This document shows positions 26,599-35,029 of a stretch of DNA of 64,000 bases, one piece after another. The notes below the pieces were generated by a model, which was not told the origin of the DNA, did no database searches, and saw only the letters and a program-made list of their open reading frames with translations. Within the stretch, counting starts at the first letter, position 1; each line of letters begins with the position of its first letter. Source of the stretch: Sneathiella marina. Its GTDB lineage: Bacteria > Pseudomonadota > Alphaproteobacteria > Sneathiellales > Sneathiellaceae. The stretch is from positions 1,432,364 to 1,496,363 of the forward strand of contig NZ_CP098747.1 of NCBI RefSeq assembly GCF_023746535.1. Reading direction: 5' to 3'. The position numbers and the translations under genes were made by a program.

Positions 26599-27570
26599 TC
26601 AGCCTTTTAAGGCTGTGATCAATCTCTTCATATCACTTGGTAATTCTGCCTCAAATTTCAAGGGTTTGTCTGTGACAGGATGCACAAAACCAAGTGTTTG
26701 GGCATGCAAAGCCTGGCGTGGGAACTTTCTAGTGGTATTTTGTCTGGATTCCGGTAGTGATTTGGTCCGACTTAGCTTGGGCCGTGTATATACAGGGTCC
26801 CCTATCAGAGGATAACCGATATGCGCCATGTGAACCCTGATTTGATGGGTTCGGCCGGTTTTCAGGCGACATTGAATAAGGCACGCGATATCGTTGTAAT
26901 TTTCTTCCAGTTCATAATGAGTATAGGCTGTTTTCCCGCCGCTTTCCAGCGTCGTCATGCGTTTGCGGTTGTGGGGATCCCGGCCAATATTCTTGTCGAC
27001 ATGTCCGCTCGCAGGATAAACCCGCCCCCAGGCGATTGCTTTATACATGCGCTCAATATCATGGGATTCGAATAAAGCTGCCAAACCCTGATGGGCAATG
27101 TCAGTTTTGGCGATAACCATCAAGCCGCTTGTTTCCTTGTCTATGCGGTGAACAATTCCGGGCCGCTTGACACCTCCAATACCCGACAAGCTATCGCCAC
27201 AGTGATGCAAAAGGGCATTGACCAAGGTGCCTGTCCAATTCCCGGCCGCTGGATGGACAACCATGGGCGCAGATTTATTGACCACGATTAGATGGTCATC
27301 TTCAAACACGATATCCAGTGGAATATCTTCAGGTTCCGGGTCCGGTTCGATTGCCGGTGGAACGGTAAGGTGATAGATCTCGCCCGCGCGCACGCGCCGC
27401 GCCGTATCGGTAACGGCTTCCCCCTCGCGAAGGACCAGGCCTGATTTAATGAGAGGTCGGATTCTGTTACGCGAAAGGGTACCCAACGCATCTGTCAGGA
27501 AGCGATCCAGCCGCTTTCCGACGGCTTCTTCTGAAACTTCGACTTGATGTGTACCCTCAGGTGATGGCAT
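26599..27570 (-). CDS. rluD: RluD-type 23S rRNA pseudouridine synthase
   Basis: From the ATG at 27570 this encodes 323 residues; the open frame runs 14 codons further but would abut the divergent gene. An N-terminal S4 RNA-binding domain (KRLDRFLTDALGTLSRNRI) precedes the RluA-family catalytic domain, whose active Asp lies in GIVHRIDKETSGLMV, and KTGRTHQIRVHMAHIGYPLIGD follows. In E. coli RluD modifies positions 1911, 1915 and 1917 of 23S rRNA helix 69. The gene is divergent from the 125-residue membrane protein, with only 42 bases between the starts. Confidence 0.93.
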   Translation of the reverse strand: MPSPEGTHQVEVSEEAVGKRLDRFLTDALGTLSRNRIRPLIKSGLVLREGEAVTDTARRVRAGEIYHLTVPPAIEPDPEPEDIPLDIVFEDDHLIVVNKSAPMVVHPAAGNWTGTLVNALLHHCGDSLSGIGGVKRPGIVHRIDKETSGLMVIAKTDIAHQGLAALFESHDIERMYKAIAWGRVYPASGHVDKNIGRDPHNRKRMTTLESGGKTAYTHYELEENYNDIACLIQCRLKTGRTHQIRVHMAHIGYPLIGDPVYTRPKLSRTKSLPESRQNTTRKFPRQALHAQTLGFVHPVTDKPLKFEAELPSDMKRLITALKG

Positions 27571-27612
27571 ATCAGTGAACCAGACTAATTCGTTAAAATA
27601 TGAGGCGACCAA

Positions 27613-27990
27613 ATGTCAGACCAAATGGAACAAGAACCCGGCCCCAATCTGACTCTTTTGAAATGGGTCGTCGGGGTACTCGGGTTTCTCATTATTCTTT
27701 TCGTCGTCGTGATAGCGGTTACCATATATAAGCGCATGACGGCAACAGATACCACAGAAATGGTGATGGGAAGTACGGAGCAGCCGGCTGTCGGACAAAC
27801 CTATGCTGCTTTCGGAGATAAACGGATTCCCGTTCCGGATGATATGGACGTTATTAGCCTCACCGCGTCGGAAAGCCGGTTATTTGTTATGCTTGGCACG
27901 GAAGGGGCTGCCCGTCTTATTTTAGTTGTCGATGTCGCTACGGGGGATGTAGTGGGGGCGTTAAACCTTGAAAAAGACGGTATTCAGTGA
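27613..27990 (+). CDS. Single-pass membrane protein of unknown function
   Basis: A 125-residue protein with an acidic N-terminus, one strong membrane helix at about 17-42 (LLKWVVGVLGFLIILFVVVI) and a soluble C-terminal domain with short beta-like segments (SESRLFVMLGTEGAARLILVVD). It resembles small uncharacterised proteins that accompany rluD in alphaproteobacteria; no function is known to me. Its stop overlaps the GTG start of the JAMM gene by four bases (GTGA), so the two are translationally coupled. Confidence 0.75.
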   Translation: MSDQMEQEPGPNLTLLKWVVGVLGFLIILFVVVIAVTIYKRMTATDTTEMVMGSTEQPAVGQTYAAFGDKRIPVPDDMDVISLTASESRLFVMLGTEGAARLILVVDVATGDVVGALNLEKDGIQ

Positions 27991-28427
27991 GGGTTGATAT
28001 TAGCCCATCCGACCTTGATTGTTTAACGCGGCATACAGAAGCATGTTGGCCGGACGAAGCCTGTGCGTTGATAGTCGGTCAATATCTGCAAAATCAACAC
28101 TGGATCGTAAAGCGCGTTGAGCCGGCGAAAAATGTCGCAGCGGATAAATCCCGGTATTTCGAAATTGACCCTGAGTTGCGGATCAAGGTGGAAATGAATA
28201 TCTTACTGGAAGATGATGAAATAATTGGCGTGTTTCATTCTCACCCTGAAGGCAAAGCATTTCTTTCTGAAAACGATATCAAAAATATTAAAGAGCCAAA
28301 TTTATTCTGGCTGATTGCCAGTACATCATCGGGTAAGCTCAAGGAGTTTCGTGCGTTCATTGCCGCCGATGATCGTAATTTCGATCAGCTAACGTTACAA
28401 ACCACATCTACTGCTTACGGAGACTAG
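27987..28427 (+). CDS. JAMM/MPN+ metallopeptidase-like protein
   Basis: A 146-residue protein beginning with GTG inside the preceding stop. The JAMM zinc site is complete: Glu24 in DEACALIVG, then HSHPEGKAFLSEND giving His84, His86, Ser94 and Asp97 in the canonical HxH-x7-S-x2-D pattern. Bacterial members cleave C-terminal extensions from ubiquitin-like sulfur carriers or other isopeptide-type bonds. No sulfur carrier or E1-like gene lies next to it; the nearest sulfur gene is tusA at 30783. An active peptidase is likely, substrate unknown. Confidence 0.88.
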   Translation: MRVDISPSDLDCLTRHTEACWPDEACALIVGQYLQNQHWIVKRVEPAKNVAADKSRYFEIDPELRIKVEMNILLEDDEIIGVFHSHPEGKAFLSENDIKNIKEPNLFWLIASTSSGKLKEFRAFIAADDRNFDQLTLQTTSTAYGD

Positions 28428-28437
28428 TTTAATAAAA

Positions 28438-29478
28438 ATGGATACTAATCATCTCATTAATTTTGCAAGTGATAATTCTGCTCCGGTTGCGCCAGAAATA
28501 ATGGCGGCATTGTTGGCTGTAAACCAGGGTCCGGCACTAGGTTACGGAAATGATTCCGTAACCCGGGGGTTCGAGGAGCAGTTAAAAGACGTATTTGAGT
28601 GCGATTTGCGCGCTTTTCCCGTGGCGACGGGAACCGCGGCAAATGCTCTGGGTCTTAGTGTAATGGTTCCACCCTATGGATCTATTTTTGCGCATCGTCT
28701 TGGACATATTGAAACGGACGAATGCGGAGCGCCGGAATTCTATACTGGCGGCGCCAAAATAGCGCTGCAAGACGGCGAAAACGGAAAGCTGGATGCAGCG
28801 CATCTGGACAAGGTTCTTTCCCAGTCAGGCGCTGGCAACGTCCATCATATCCAGCCGGCAGTTCTGAGCCTGACGCAAACGACGGAATGCGGCACCGTTT
28901 ATACGGAAGCGGAAGTTGCAGCCCTGAGCGCAACGGCGAAGGCCCACGGGCTTGGGGTTCATATGGATGGTGCGCGGTTTGCGAACGCAGTGGTTAGCCT
29001 TGATTGCGCACCGGCTGATGTCACCGTGAAAGCAGGCGTTGACATTCTCTCGCTAGGGGCAACAAAGAACGGAGCCATGGCTGTCGAAGCTGTCGTGTTC
29101 TTTAATCAGGAAAAAGCGCAGGAGTTTGAATTCCGGCGCAAGCGCGGCGCTCATTTATTTTCCAAAATGCGTTACTTCTCCGCGCAGCTGGATGCTTATT
29201 TTGCCGATGGTTTATGGCTTAAATTTGCACATCACGCGAATGAAATGGCGAGCCGACTGGCCGCCGGACTCGCATCAAGTGACACCGCCAGCTTATTGTA
29301 TCCCGTTGAAGCAAATATGGTTTTTACGAAAATTTCTGGAGAGGCGATGGCCAAACTGGAAAAATCCAATGTTCTGTTTTATCCAGAGGGACCAAAGGAA
29401 GATTCCGTAATTCGTCTCGTTGCTTCCTGGAACACAACATCGGAAGAGGTTGATGCGGTTTTGTCGCTCATTGGATAA
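28438..29478 (+). CDS. ltaE: Low-specificity L-threonine aldolase-like PLP enzyme
   Basis: A 346-residue fold-type-I PLP enzyme. GTAANALGLS, HMDGARFANA (175-184, cofactor Asp) and SLGATKNGAM with Lys210 as the Schiff base are the threonine-aldolase signatures. It splits L-threonine or L-allo-threonine to glycine and acetaldehyde. GATKNG is normal for the family. It starts 10 bases after the JAMM gene and may be co-transcribed. Confidence 0.92.
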   Translation: MDTNHLINFASDNSAPVAPEIMAALLAVNQGPALGYGNDSVTRGFEEQLKDVFECDLRAFPVATGTAANALGLSVMVPPYGSIFAHRLGHIETDECGAPEFYTGGAKIALQDGENGKLDAAHLDKVLSQSGAGNVHHIQPAVLSLTQTTECGTVYTEAEVAALSATAKAHGLGVHMDGARFANAVVSLDCAPADVTVKAGVDILSLGATKNGAMAVEAVVFFNQEKAQEFEFRRKRGAHLFSKMRYFSAQLDAYFADGLWLKFAHHANEMASRLAAGLASSDTASLLYPVEANMVFTKISGEAMAKLEKSNVLFYPEGPKEDSVIRLVASWNTTSEEVDAVLSLIG

Positions 29479-29588
29479 TCGCCCGGCGCCGGAATAAATT
29501 GTCAATGTCAGAGTTTGATTCCCGGCGCATCTAAGGGTATTGAGGGGCGAGAGTTATGGAAACAGAGCTTATTTAGGATAAGGCAGAA

Positions 29589-30779
29589 ATGCAGAGTATT
29601 CAAAATTTTTGGGATATTGTTAAAGACGTTTGGCAAAGCGGTTACATGGGCGTTGATTTTAGCACCATTGCAACCATCTTGATGATCCTTGTGTTTGCGC
29701 TGTTGGTTCGCGGTATCTTTACAAGATTTGTTGTCAACCGCCTGGCCAGAATGGCTGAGAAAACAGAGAATAAGCTGGACGATAAAGTGATCCTGGCCAT
29801 GAAAGGGCCGATCCGGTTTATTCCTGTTGTCGTTGGCGTTTACTTTGCGTTTGAAGTGGCAAATATTCAGGATGGTGAAACCCTGGCAATTGCCTCCAGC
29901 AAAATTGTTCGGTCCCTTGTGGTATTTAATATTTTCTGGGCCTTATATTGCGCCATTACCCCGCTGACTTTCCTTTTGGGGCGCCTTGAGGAAATTTTTT
30001 CCACCGAAATGGTCAGCTTCCTCGTGAAGATCATGAAGGGTATTGTGGCTGGCATTGGCGCCGCGACTGTTCTTGAACTATGGGGAATTGAAGTCGGGCC
30101 GATCATAGCAGGTTTGGGTATCGTTGGCGTAGCCGTTGCTTTGGGGGCCCAGGATCTCTTCAAGAATCTGATTAGCGGGTTTTTGATATTGGCTGAAAAA
30201 CGCTTCAAGGCTGGCGATTGGGTAAAAGTCGATGGTGTTGTTGAGGGAACAGTGGAGAAAATCGGATTTCGCTCGACCATGATACGGCGGTTTGATCGGG
30301 CTCCAACTATTGTCCCGAATGCAACATTTGCCGACCGTGCAGTTACCAATTTTTCCGAAATGACGCATCGGCGGATTTATTGGAAAATAGGCGTTGAGTA
30401 TTCGACGACAGTGGCGCAAATGCAGGTCATAACGGAAAAGATCAGGGATTATTTGATTGAAAACGCAGATTTCGCCCAGCCTCACGAAGCGACCATGTTT
30501 GTCGTCACTGACAGCTTTAATGCCAGCAGTATCGATATTATGATTTATTGCTTTACCAAAACCACCAACTGGGGTGACTGGCTCGATATAAAGCAGGACT
30601 TTGCCTATGCAATAAAAGGCATTGTTGAGGGAGCGGGTACAGGCTTTGCCTTTCCGTCAATCTCTGTTTACAAAGGCGAGGGGGCCGATGAACCCGAAGC
30701 GTTTGAGCCGCCGCCGGACTTTAAAAAAGGTCATAAAGCCGATGCGGAAGGGTCCTTATTCGATGAACATGGACAATGA
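29589..30779 (+). CDS. MscS-family mechanosensitive channel
   Basis: A 396-residue membrane protein. Helices at the N-terminus precede the pore segment GPIIAGLGIVGVAVALGAQD, where the Gly/Ala packing pattern of TM3 is evident, followed by FKNLISGFLILAEKRFKAGDWV and the beta domain. The tail (PPPDFKKGHKAD) is hydrophilic. MscS channels open under membrane tension and release solutes in hypo-osmotic shock. The gene stands alone and is convergent with tusA. Confidence 0.93.
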   Translation: MQSIQNFWDIVKDVWQSGYMGVDFSTIATILMILVFALLVRGIFTRFVVNRLARMAEKTENKLDDKVILAMKGPIRFIPVVVGVYFAFEVANIQDGETLAIASSKIVRSLVVFNIFWALYCAITPLTFLLGRLEEIFSTEMVSFLVKIMKGIVAGIGAATVLELWGIEVGPIIAGLGIVGVAVALGAQDLFKNLISGFLILAEKRFKAGDWVKVDGVVEGTVEKIGFRSTMIRRFDRAPTIVPNATFADRAVTNFSEMTHRRIYWKIGVEYSTTVAQMQVITEKIRDYLIENADFAQPHEATMFVVTDSFNASSIDIMIYCFTKTTNWGDWLDIKQDFAYAIKGIVEGAGTGFAFPSISVYKGEGADEPEAFEPPPDFKKGHKADAEGSLFDEHGQ

Positions 30780-30782
30780 GAC

Positions 30783-31022
30783 CTAATCTTTTAAAGCTTT
30801 GCGGATCACATATTCGAAGACACCGCTCTCTTCACTGAAGTTTTCAAGAATATTGCCACTTACATGGCAATAATGTTGAAAGTCGATGCTGGAGGCTGGA
30901 TCTGTCGCAAGAACAACAATTCGCTCTCCCGGAGCCATCGATTTTATGGCCTTCTTGGCCTTCAGGACAGGTAAAGGGCAATTAAGGCCAGATGTGTCAA
31001 GTCGTAAAGAAATATCAGCCAC
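30783..31022 (-). CDS. tusA: TusA-family sulfurtransferase
   Basis: A 79-residue protein with the TusA fold: LDTSGLNCPLPVLKAKKAI contains the CPxP motif with the sulfur-carrying Cys15, and the C-terminal RILxxxD-type strand follows. TusA proteins relay persulfide sulfur from cysteine desulfurases, for tRNA 2-thiolation or other sulfur metabolism. Ends 3 bases from the convergent MscS gene. Whether it serves tRNA modification or general sulfur transfer cannot be told. Confidence 0.9.
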   Translation of the reverse strand: MADISLRLDTSGLNCPLPVLKAKKAIKSMAPGERIVVLATDPASSIDFQHYCHVSGNILENFSEESGVFEYVIRKALKD

Positions 31023-31105
31023 AGCGGGTTCCAGAAGCTAAATTCATGCAAAGTTGTGTGGAACTTAACCGCCAGGAGCGGTTCGCGCAATAGAGCTCGA
31101 GACCC

Positions 31106-31498
31106 CTAATTTCGATAGCAACGAATTTGTACCATATCCAATGCGTCACTCAAAGATGCGCCCGAATGCAAAATACGCAAATCCTGACCCAATAAAACAT
31201 ATCCATGGTCTTCCGACCGGAGCAGATAATTCTGAGCATTCGACCCTTTTAGAAACATAACTGTACAGAGTGGATTATGGTGGTTCCGGGCTTTTGTCTC
31301 GATGCAGCAATGTAAGGCTTCCGGGATCGCATCCAGCATGGCGTATCCGCACCAGCCACCTGTGGCGTTTCGACTTTCAAATTCCGAAATCAGCTCTGCC
31401 AGAAGGCGGCTTTTGAAGGGACGTACGCGAATTTTATCGGAGAGCTTTTTGGGTTTCCTATTGGAATTCTCTGTCAATGCGTTGAAGTTTTTGGACAT
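31106..31498 (-). CDS. Hypothetical protein, about 130 residues
   Basis: The best start is the ATG at 31498 (MSKNFNALTEN); five further codons upstream are open. The N-terminal quarter is basic (RKPKKLSDKIRVRPFKSR), and the rest is a compact mixed domain with Cys-containing segments (WCGYAML, LHCCIETKARNHHNPLC). No membrane helix or signal is visible and I do not recognise a family. It is divergent from the GGDEF/EAL-like gene across a 231-bp AT-rich gap. Confidence 0.55.
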   Translation of the reverse strand: MSKNFNALTENSNRKPKKLSDKIRVRPFKSRLLAELISEFESRNATGGWCGYAMLDAIPEALHCCIETKARNHHNPLCTVMFLKGSNAQNYLLRSEDHGYVLLGQDLRILHSGASLSDALDMVQIRCYRN

Positions 31499-31729
31499 AC
31501 CATCAATTCCCAAAATTCGCAGGCGTAATAAGTATAGTTTTGCAATAAACGGTTAATCTGAGGTTTACGTGTCGAGAAATATGCAGGAAATGAGGTGTTT
31601 TTGTCGACAAGGAGTCCGGTAAGATCCTGCTTTCCATTAACCAAATTTACATTCTATTTAGTTATATTCGGCGCATAAGTGCTCTTGTGGGCCATTTTAT
31701 GATTAATTTTTATCTGGATTTTAGGGCTA

Positions 31730-33019
31730 ATGCCAAAAACTCCGCAGTCGCCATCCGCCATAAGCCCTGATTATTTTGATCAAGGCAGAGATATCGAGTA
31801 CAAGCCCGCGTCTTCTGCCGGAGGGCTTCTGCAGCATCACGAGATTGGGGAAGCGGCATATTTCCTCAGGCCATTTGGCAAAACTTACCGCGAAGCTCTC
31901 AGTAACCTGATTACGGGTAGTATTCAAATCATTGGCCTTGATGATGTGAAAGCCCAATATGCAGAACAATGGGGCAGCATAGCGAAAAGTGTTCTTAAGA
32001 TCACTGAAGCTTTTTTGAGCCATAAACTTGGTAAAAGTGATATCTTTGTGCCCCTTGACGAGGGCCGGTTCGCCTTGCTGTTTGCAGGCATTAGCCGAGA
32101 AGAAGCGTTGGAGAAATCGACGATCATCGCCTCTGAGCTTGTCAATAAACTGTTTGGAGAACTGCCGGGAGGCGATCTCATCTCGGTAGAAGCCGCCATG
32201 CTTGAAATTGAAGATTTCGATGGACTTGACCGAATACAGGATCTGGACGATCTAATTCAATGCTTTCGAGAGGCCATCGATAAAACACAAGACAAACAGG
32301 CAAAAGAATTTCGGCAGAGAAAAACAAAGATAAGGGTATGTTTTCGGCCTTTAATTAATCGGCGGAAAAATTTTGTCGCCATGAATGAAGCTGTTGTTTT
32401 TCATGAAGTTGATGGACAAAGCGTTGCTGTAATGTCGGATGATCCGGTCTTTACGGGAACTGCAACCTTGCGTGCAGAACTGGATTTCCTGGTGCTCCGT
32501 GAAACCGGGAAAACCCTCGAGCATCTGGGAGGCGTTGGAAATAAACCGACAATTCTTCTCTCTGTTCATTCAGAAACATTGGCGGATACGTTCTGGCGTG
32601 GAAAATATGCCCGAATTTTGTCTTCACTGCCCGAATATACCTGTCGCCATTTATTGCTGAACATTCAGGGAACAGTCACTGGGACACCCAATAGTCGGTA
32701 TCGGCAAATATTGACCTCTGTTCGCTCGATGGTGTTAGGTTTTACCTTTGAAGTTAATCCCGAATGGTCAGAGTTTGAGGCGATAAAAGGCCTTCCCATT
32801 CATGCGCTCTCCGTATCGGGGCATACCATTTCGGAAGCCGCACAAATTGAATTATTGTTCAAGCACGCCAAGTCGAGCGGCCGAAAATGTATTTGGCGAT
32901 CCATTGATAGCGATGAGTTGGCGCGTACAGCCTTCAAAATGGATGTTGACTATGCCAGCGGATCAATTTTCGGAAACGTGCAGGATGAACCGGCACGGCC
33001 GTTCTCCTTGCCGACATAG
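31730..33019 (+). CDS. Degenerate GGDEF/EAL-like cytoplasmic protein
   Basis: A 429-residue soluble protein. Around 105-140 the pattern DIFVPLDEGRFALLFAGISREEAL matches the core of a GGDEF domain in which the GGDEF site has become DEGRF, so no cyclase activity is expected. The last third ends DYASGSIFG... PARPF, the same pattern as the C-terminal QG[YF]LFGxP segment of EAL phosphodiesterases, but the ExL, NxxD and KxD catalytic motifs are not evident. I infer a remnant or divergent signalling scaffold rather than an enzyme. It is alone on + and ends 8 bases from the convergent methyltransferase gene. Confidence 0.6.
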   Translation: MPKTPQSPSAISPDYFDQGRDIEYKPASSAGGLLQHHEIGEAAYFLRPFGKTYREALSNLITGSIQIIGLDDVKAQYAEQWGSIAKSVLKITEAFLSHKLGKSDIFVPLDEGRFALLFAGISREEALEKSTIIASELVNKLFGELPGGDLISVEAAMLEIEDFDGLDRIQDLDDLIQCFREAIDKTQDKQAKEFRQRKTKIRVCFRPLINRRKNFVAMNEAVVFHEVDGQSVAVMSDDPVFTGTATLRAELDFLVLRETGKTLEHLGGVGNKPTILLSVHSETLADTFWRGKYARILSSLPEYTCRHLLLNIQGTVTGTPNSRYRQILTSVRSMVLGFTFEVNPEWSEFEAIKGLPIHALSVSGHTISEAAQIELLFKHAKSSGRKCIWRSIDSDELARTAFKMDVDYASGSIFGNVQDEPARPFSLPT

Positions 33020-33027
33020 CTTCTGTC

Positions 33028-34284
33028 TCATCTGCGCAGGACGGCGCCCATTTCCACATGCGCGGACCAAAGAAACTGGTCAACTGGTTGAATGAACTCT
33101 AGCTGATAACCTTCTGAAACCAAATGACTTATATCCCTGGCGAATGTCACCGGATTGCAGGAAACTGCCACAACCGTTCCAATCGAACTTTCTGCGATCT
33201 CTTCGACTTGTGCTTTTGCGCCAGCTCGCGGTGGGTCAAACAGTAATCCATCATATGTCTTTAGCTCCGTCGTAAAAAGAGGACGACGGAATAGGTCACG
33301 GGTTTCCGTGCTTATGGGGAGGATGTTTTTGTTCGCTGAGCTTTGCAGGGCGGACACCAGCTCTTGATCTCCTTCAACAGCATGTACCTTTGAAGATCGT
33401 GACAAGGGAAAAGTAAAACTGCCGCAACCGGCGAACAGATCAACAACATTGTCACAATTTTGCAGAGCCTTCGTTGCAATTTCGACCAAGGCTTCTTCGC
33501 CAGAGGTTGTTGCCTGTAAAAATCCACCGGGGGAGAGCGTGACGGGAATATCACCTAATTGAACCTTTGCAGGCTTTATGGCGGAAATAACTTCCGGTAC
33601 GTCCTTTGGGTTCTGCCTCCAGGCAATTCGGGAAAGGTTGTTTTGCGTGGCAAATTCGGCAAGTACTTGCCGCGTTTCCAACGACAGCTCGTTTTCTGCA
33701 GTTACGAGAATATCTGGCCCATTATCCGTCACGGTCGCCATGAGGCGGGCACTGCTGTTGCGCGGCATTAGACCCGGTAGGGTGGATCTTAGAGGTTTGA
33801 TCAGCGCAAAAAGTGATCGGTGAATAAGAGGGCAGTCGCCGACGTCAAATACCTGGTGACTGCGCCGAACATGATAGCCGATCATAACTCCTTTTTTACG
33901 CTTTGACGCGACGAACTCCACACGCCGTCTGCTATGCGCAGGGCTGCTGATTGTCGGGAGTATATTCGCATTGGAAATACCAGACATGGACAAACAATCA
34001 ACAATTCGCTGACGTTTCCAGTCAGCGACAAAACCATCGTCGAGATGCTGCAAGGAGCAGCCGCCGCAGGTGCCGAAATGCTTGCACCGAGGCGTAACTC
34101 GAAAAGGTCCAGCTTTATTAATTTCATGTATCTCGGCCATATATCCCTGACCACGGGCTTCTCCTTGAAGGGCAGAAAGGTGGTCGCCCGGCGCGGCAAA
34201 GGGGACATAATAAGTCCGTCCCTCCTCCAACGCGATGCCATCGCCGCTTGCGCCAATATGGTCAATTATGAGGTCACGGGGCAT
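33028..34284 (-). CDS. TrmA/RlmD-family RNA (uracil-5) methyltransferase
   Basis: A 418-residue protein with an N-terminal TRAM-like beta domain, an iron-sulfur-type cysteine set (CKHFGTCGGCSLQHL), and a C-terminal SAM-dependent methyltransferase: VVDLFAGCGSFTFPL (motif I), LLFDPPRAGA (with catalytic DPPRAG) and the nucleophile Cys in VAVSCNP. The family makes 5-methyluridine in 23S rRNA or tRNA; which position here is not clear. It overlaps tlyA by 11 bases and is the last gene of the minus operon that starts near 39134. Confidence 0.92.
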   Translation of the reverse strand: MPRDLIIDHIGASGDGIALEEGRTYYVPFAAPGDHLSALQGEARGQGYMAEIHEINKAGPFRVTPRCKHFGTCGGCSLQHLDDGFVADWKRQRIVDCLSMSGISNANILPTISSPAHSRRRVEFVASKRKKGVMIGYHVRRSHQVFDVGDCPLIHRSLFALIKPLRSTLPGLMPRNSSARLMATVTDNGPDILVTAENELSLETRQVLAEFATQNNLSRIAWRQNPKDVPEVISAIKPAKVQLGDIPVTLSPGGFLQATTSGEEALVEIATKALQNCDNVVDLFAGCGSFTFPLSRSSKVHAVEGDQELVSALQSSANKNILPISTETRDLFRRPLFTTELKTYDGLLFDPPRAGAKAQVEEIAESSIGTVVAVSCNPVTFARDISHLVSEGYQLEFIQPVDQFLWSAHVEMGAVLRR

Positions 34285-35029
34285 ATTTTGCTCCTAGCAA
34301 AAATTCCGTATTACCATCACTCCCTTCGATAGGGCTTTCAACGGTTCCCAGAGCCTGCCAGCCAGCGAGTGAATTGATCCAGTTTGTCATTTCCAGGGGA
34401 ACAGACCGAACCAATTCAGGATCCCGGACAATACCACCTTTGCCGACATTACCCTTGCCGACTTCAAATTGTGGTTTGACGAGCGCGAGTAAATGTGCCC
34501 CGTTCCGACACAATTTGAGCGCTGGCGGAAGTGCCAACTTCAATGATATGAAACTGACATCCGAGACCACGAGATCAAGGGGGTCGGCGATCAAAGCCGA
34601 GGAAAGGATGCGAGCATTCGTTTTTTCGAGATTGATTACGCGTTTATCATTTGCAATAAGTGGGTCGAGCTGGCCATGTCCGACATCAACAGCATAAATC
34701 TTCTGCGCGTCATGCTGCAAAAGGACCTGGCAAAACCCACCGGTAGACGCCCCAATATCGGCGGCAATTGATCCTGCGGGATTAATCTCGAAATATTCCA
34801 AAGCGGCGAGAAGTTTAAGGGCTCCGCGTCCTACCCAATCCATTTCCGGTGCGTTAATTGTAATGGGGATATCTTGACTAACTTTTCTGGTCATTTTTGT
34901 TGTTGGAACATCGTCAACGAAAACATGTCCGTTTTTAATGTGATCTTGGGCCCGTGCCCGGCTTTTCACCATTTTACGGCGGACCAGTTCCAGATCCAGG
35001 CGTTGCGTAGGCGCGCTGAAATCCGGCAT
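34274..35029 (-). CDS. tlyA: TlyA-family rRNA 2'-O-methyltransferase
   Basis: A 251-residue protein with an N-terminal S4 domain (RLDLELVRRKMVKSRARA) and an FtsJ/RrmJ-type methyltransferase domain: AADIGASTGGFCQVLL (SAM site), DLVVSDVSFISL and LVKPQFEVG, giving the K-D-K-E type catalytic set. TlyA proteins methylate 16S C1409 and 23S C1920 in mycobacteria and relatives; some are also described as haemolysins. It lies directly after dxs (no gap) and overlaps the next gene by 11 bases. Confidence 0.93.
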   Translation of the reverse strand: MPDFSAPTQRLDLELVRRKMVKSRARAQDHIKNGHVFVDDVPTTKMTRKVSQDIPITINAPEMDWVGRGALKLLAALEYFEINPAGSIAADIGASTGGFCQVLLQHDAQKIYAVDVGHGQLDPLIANDKRVINLEKTNARILSSALIADPLDLVVSDVSFISLKLALPPALKLCRNGAHLLALVKPQFEVGKGNVGKGGIVRDPELVRSVPLEMTNWINSLAGWQALGTVESPIEGSDGNTEFLLGAKYAP

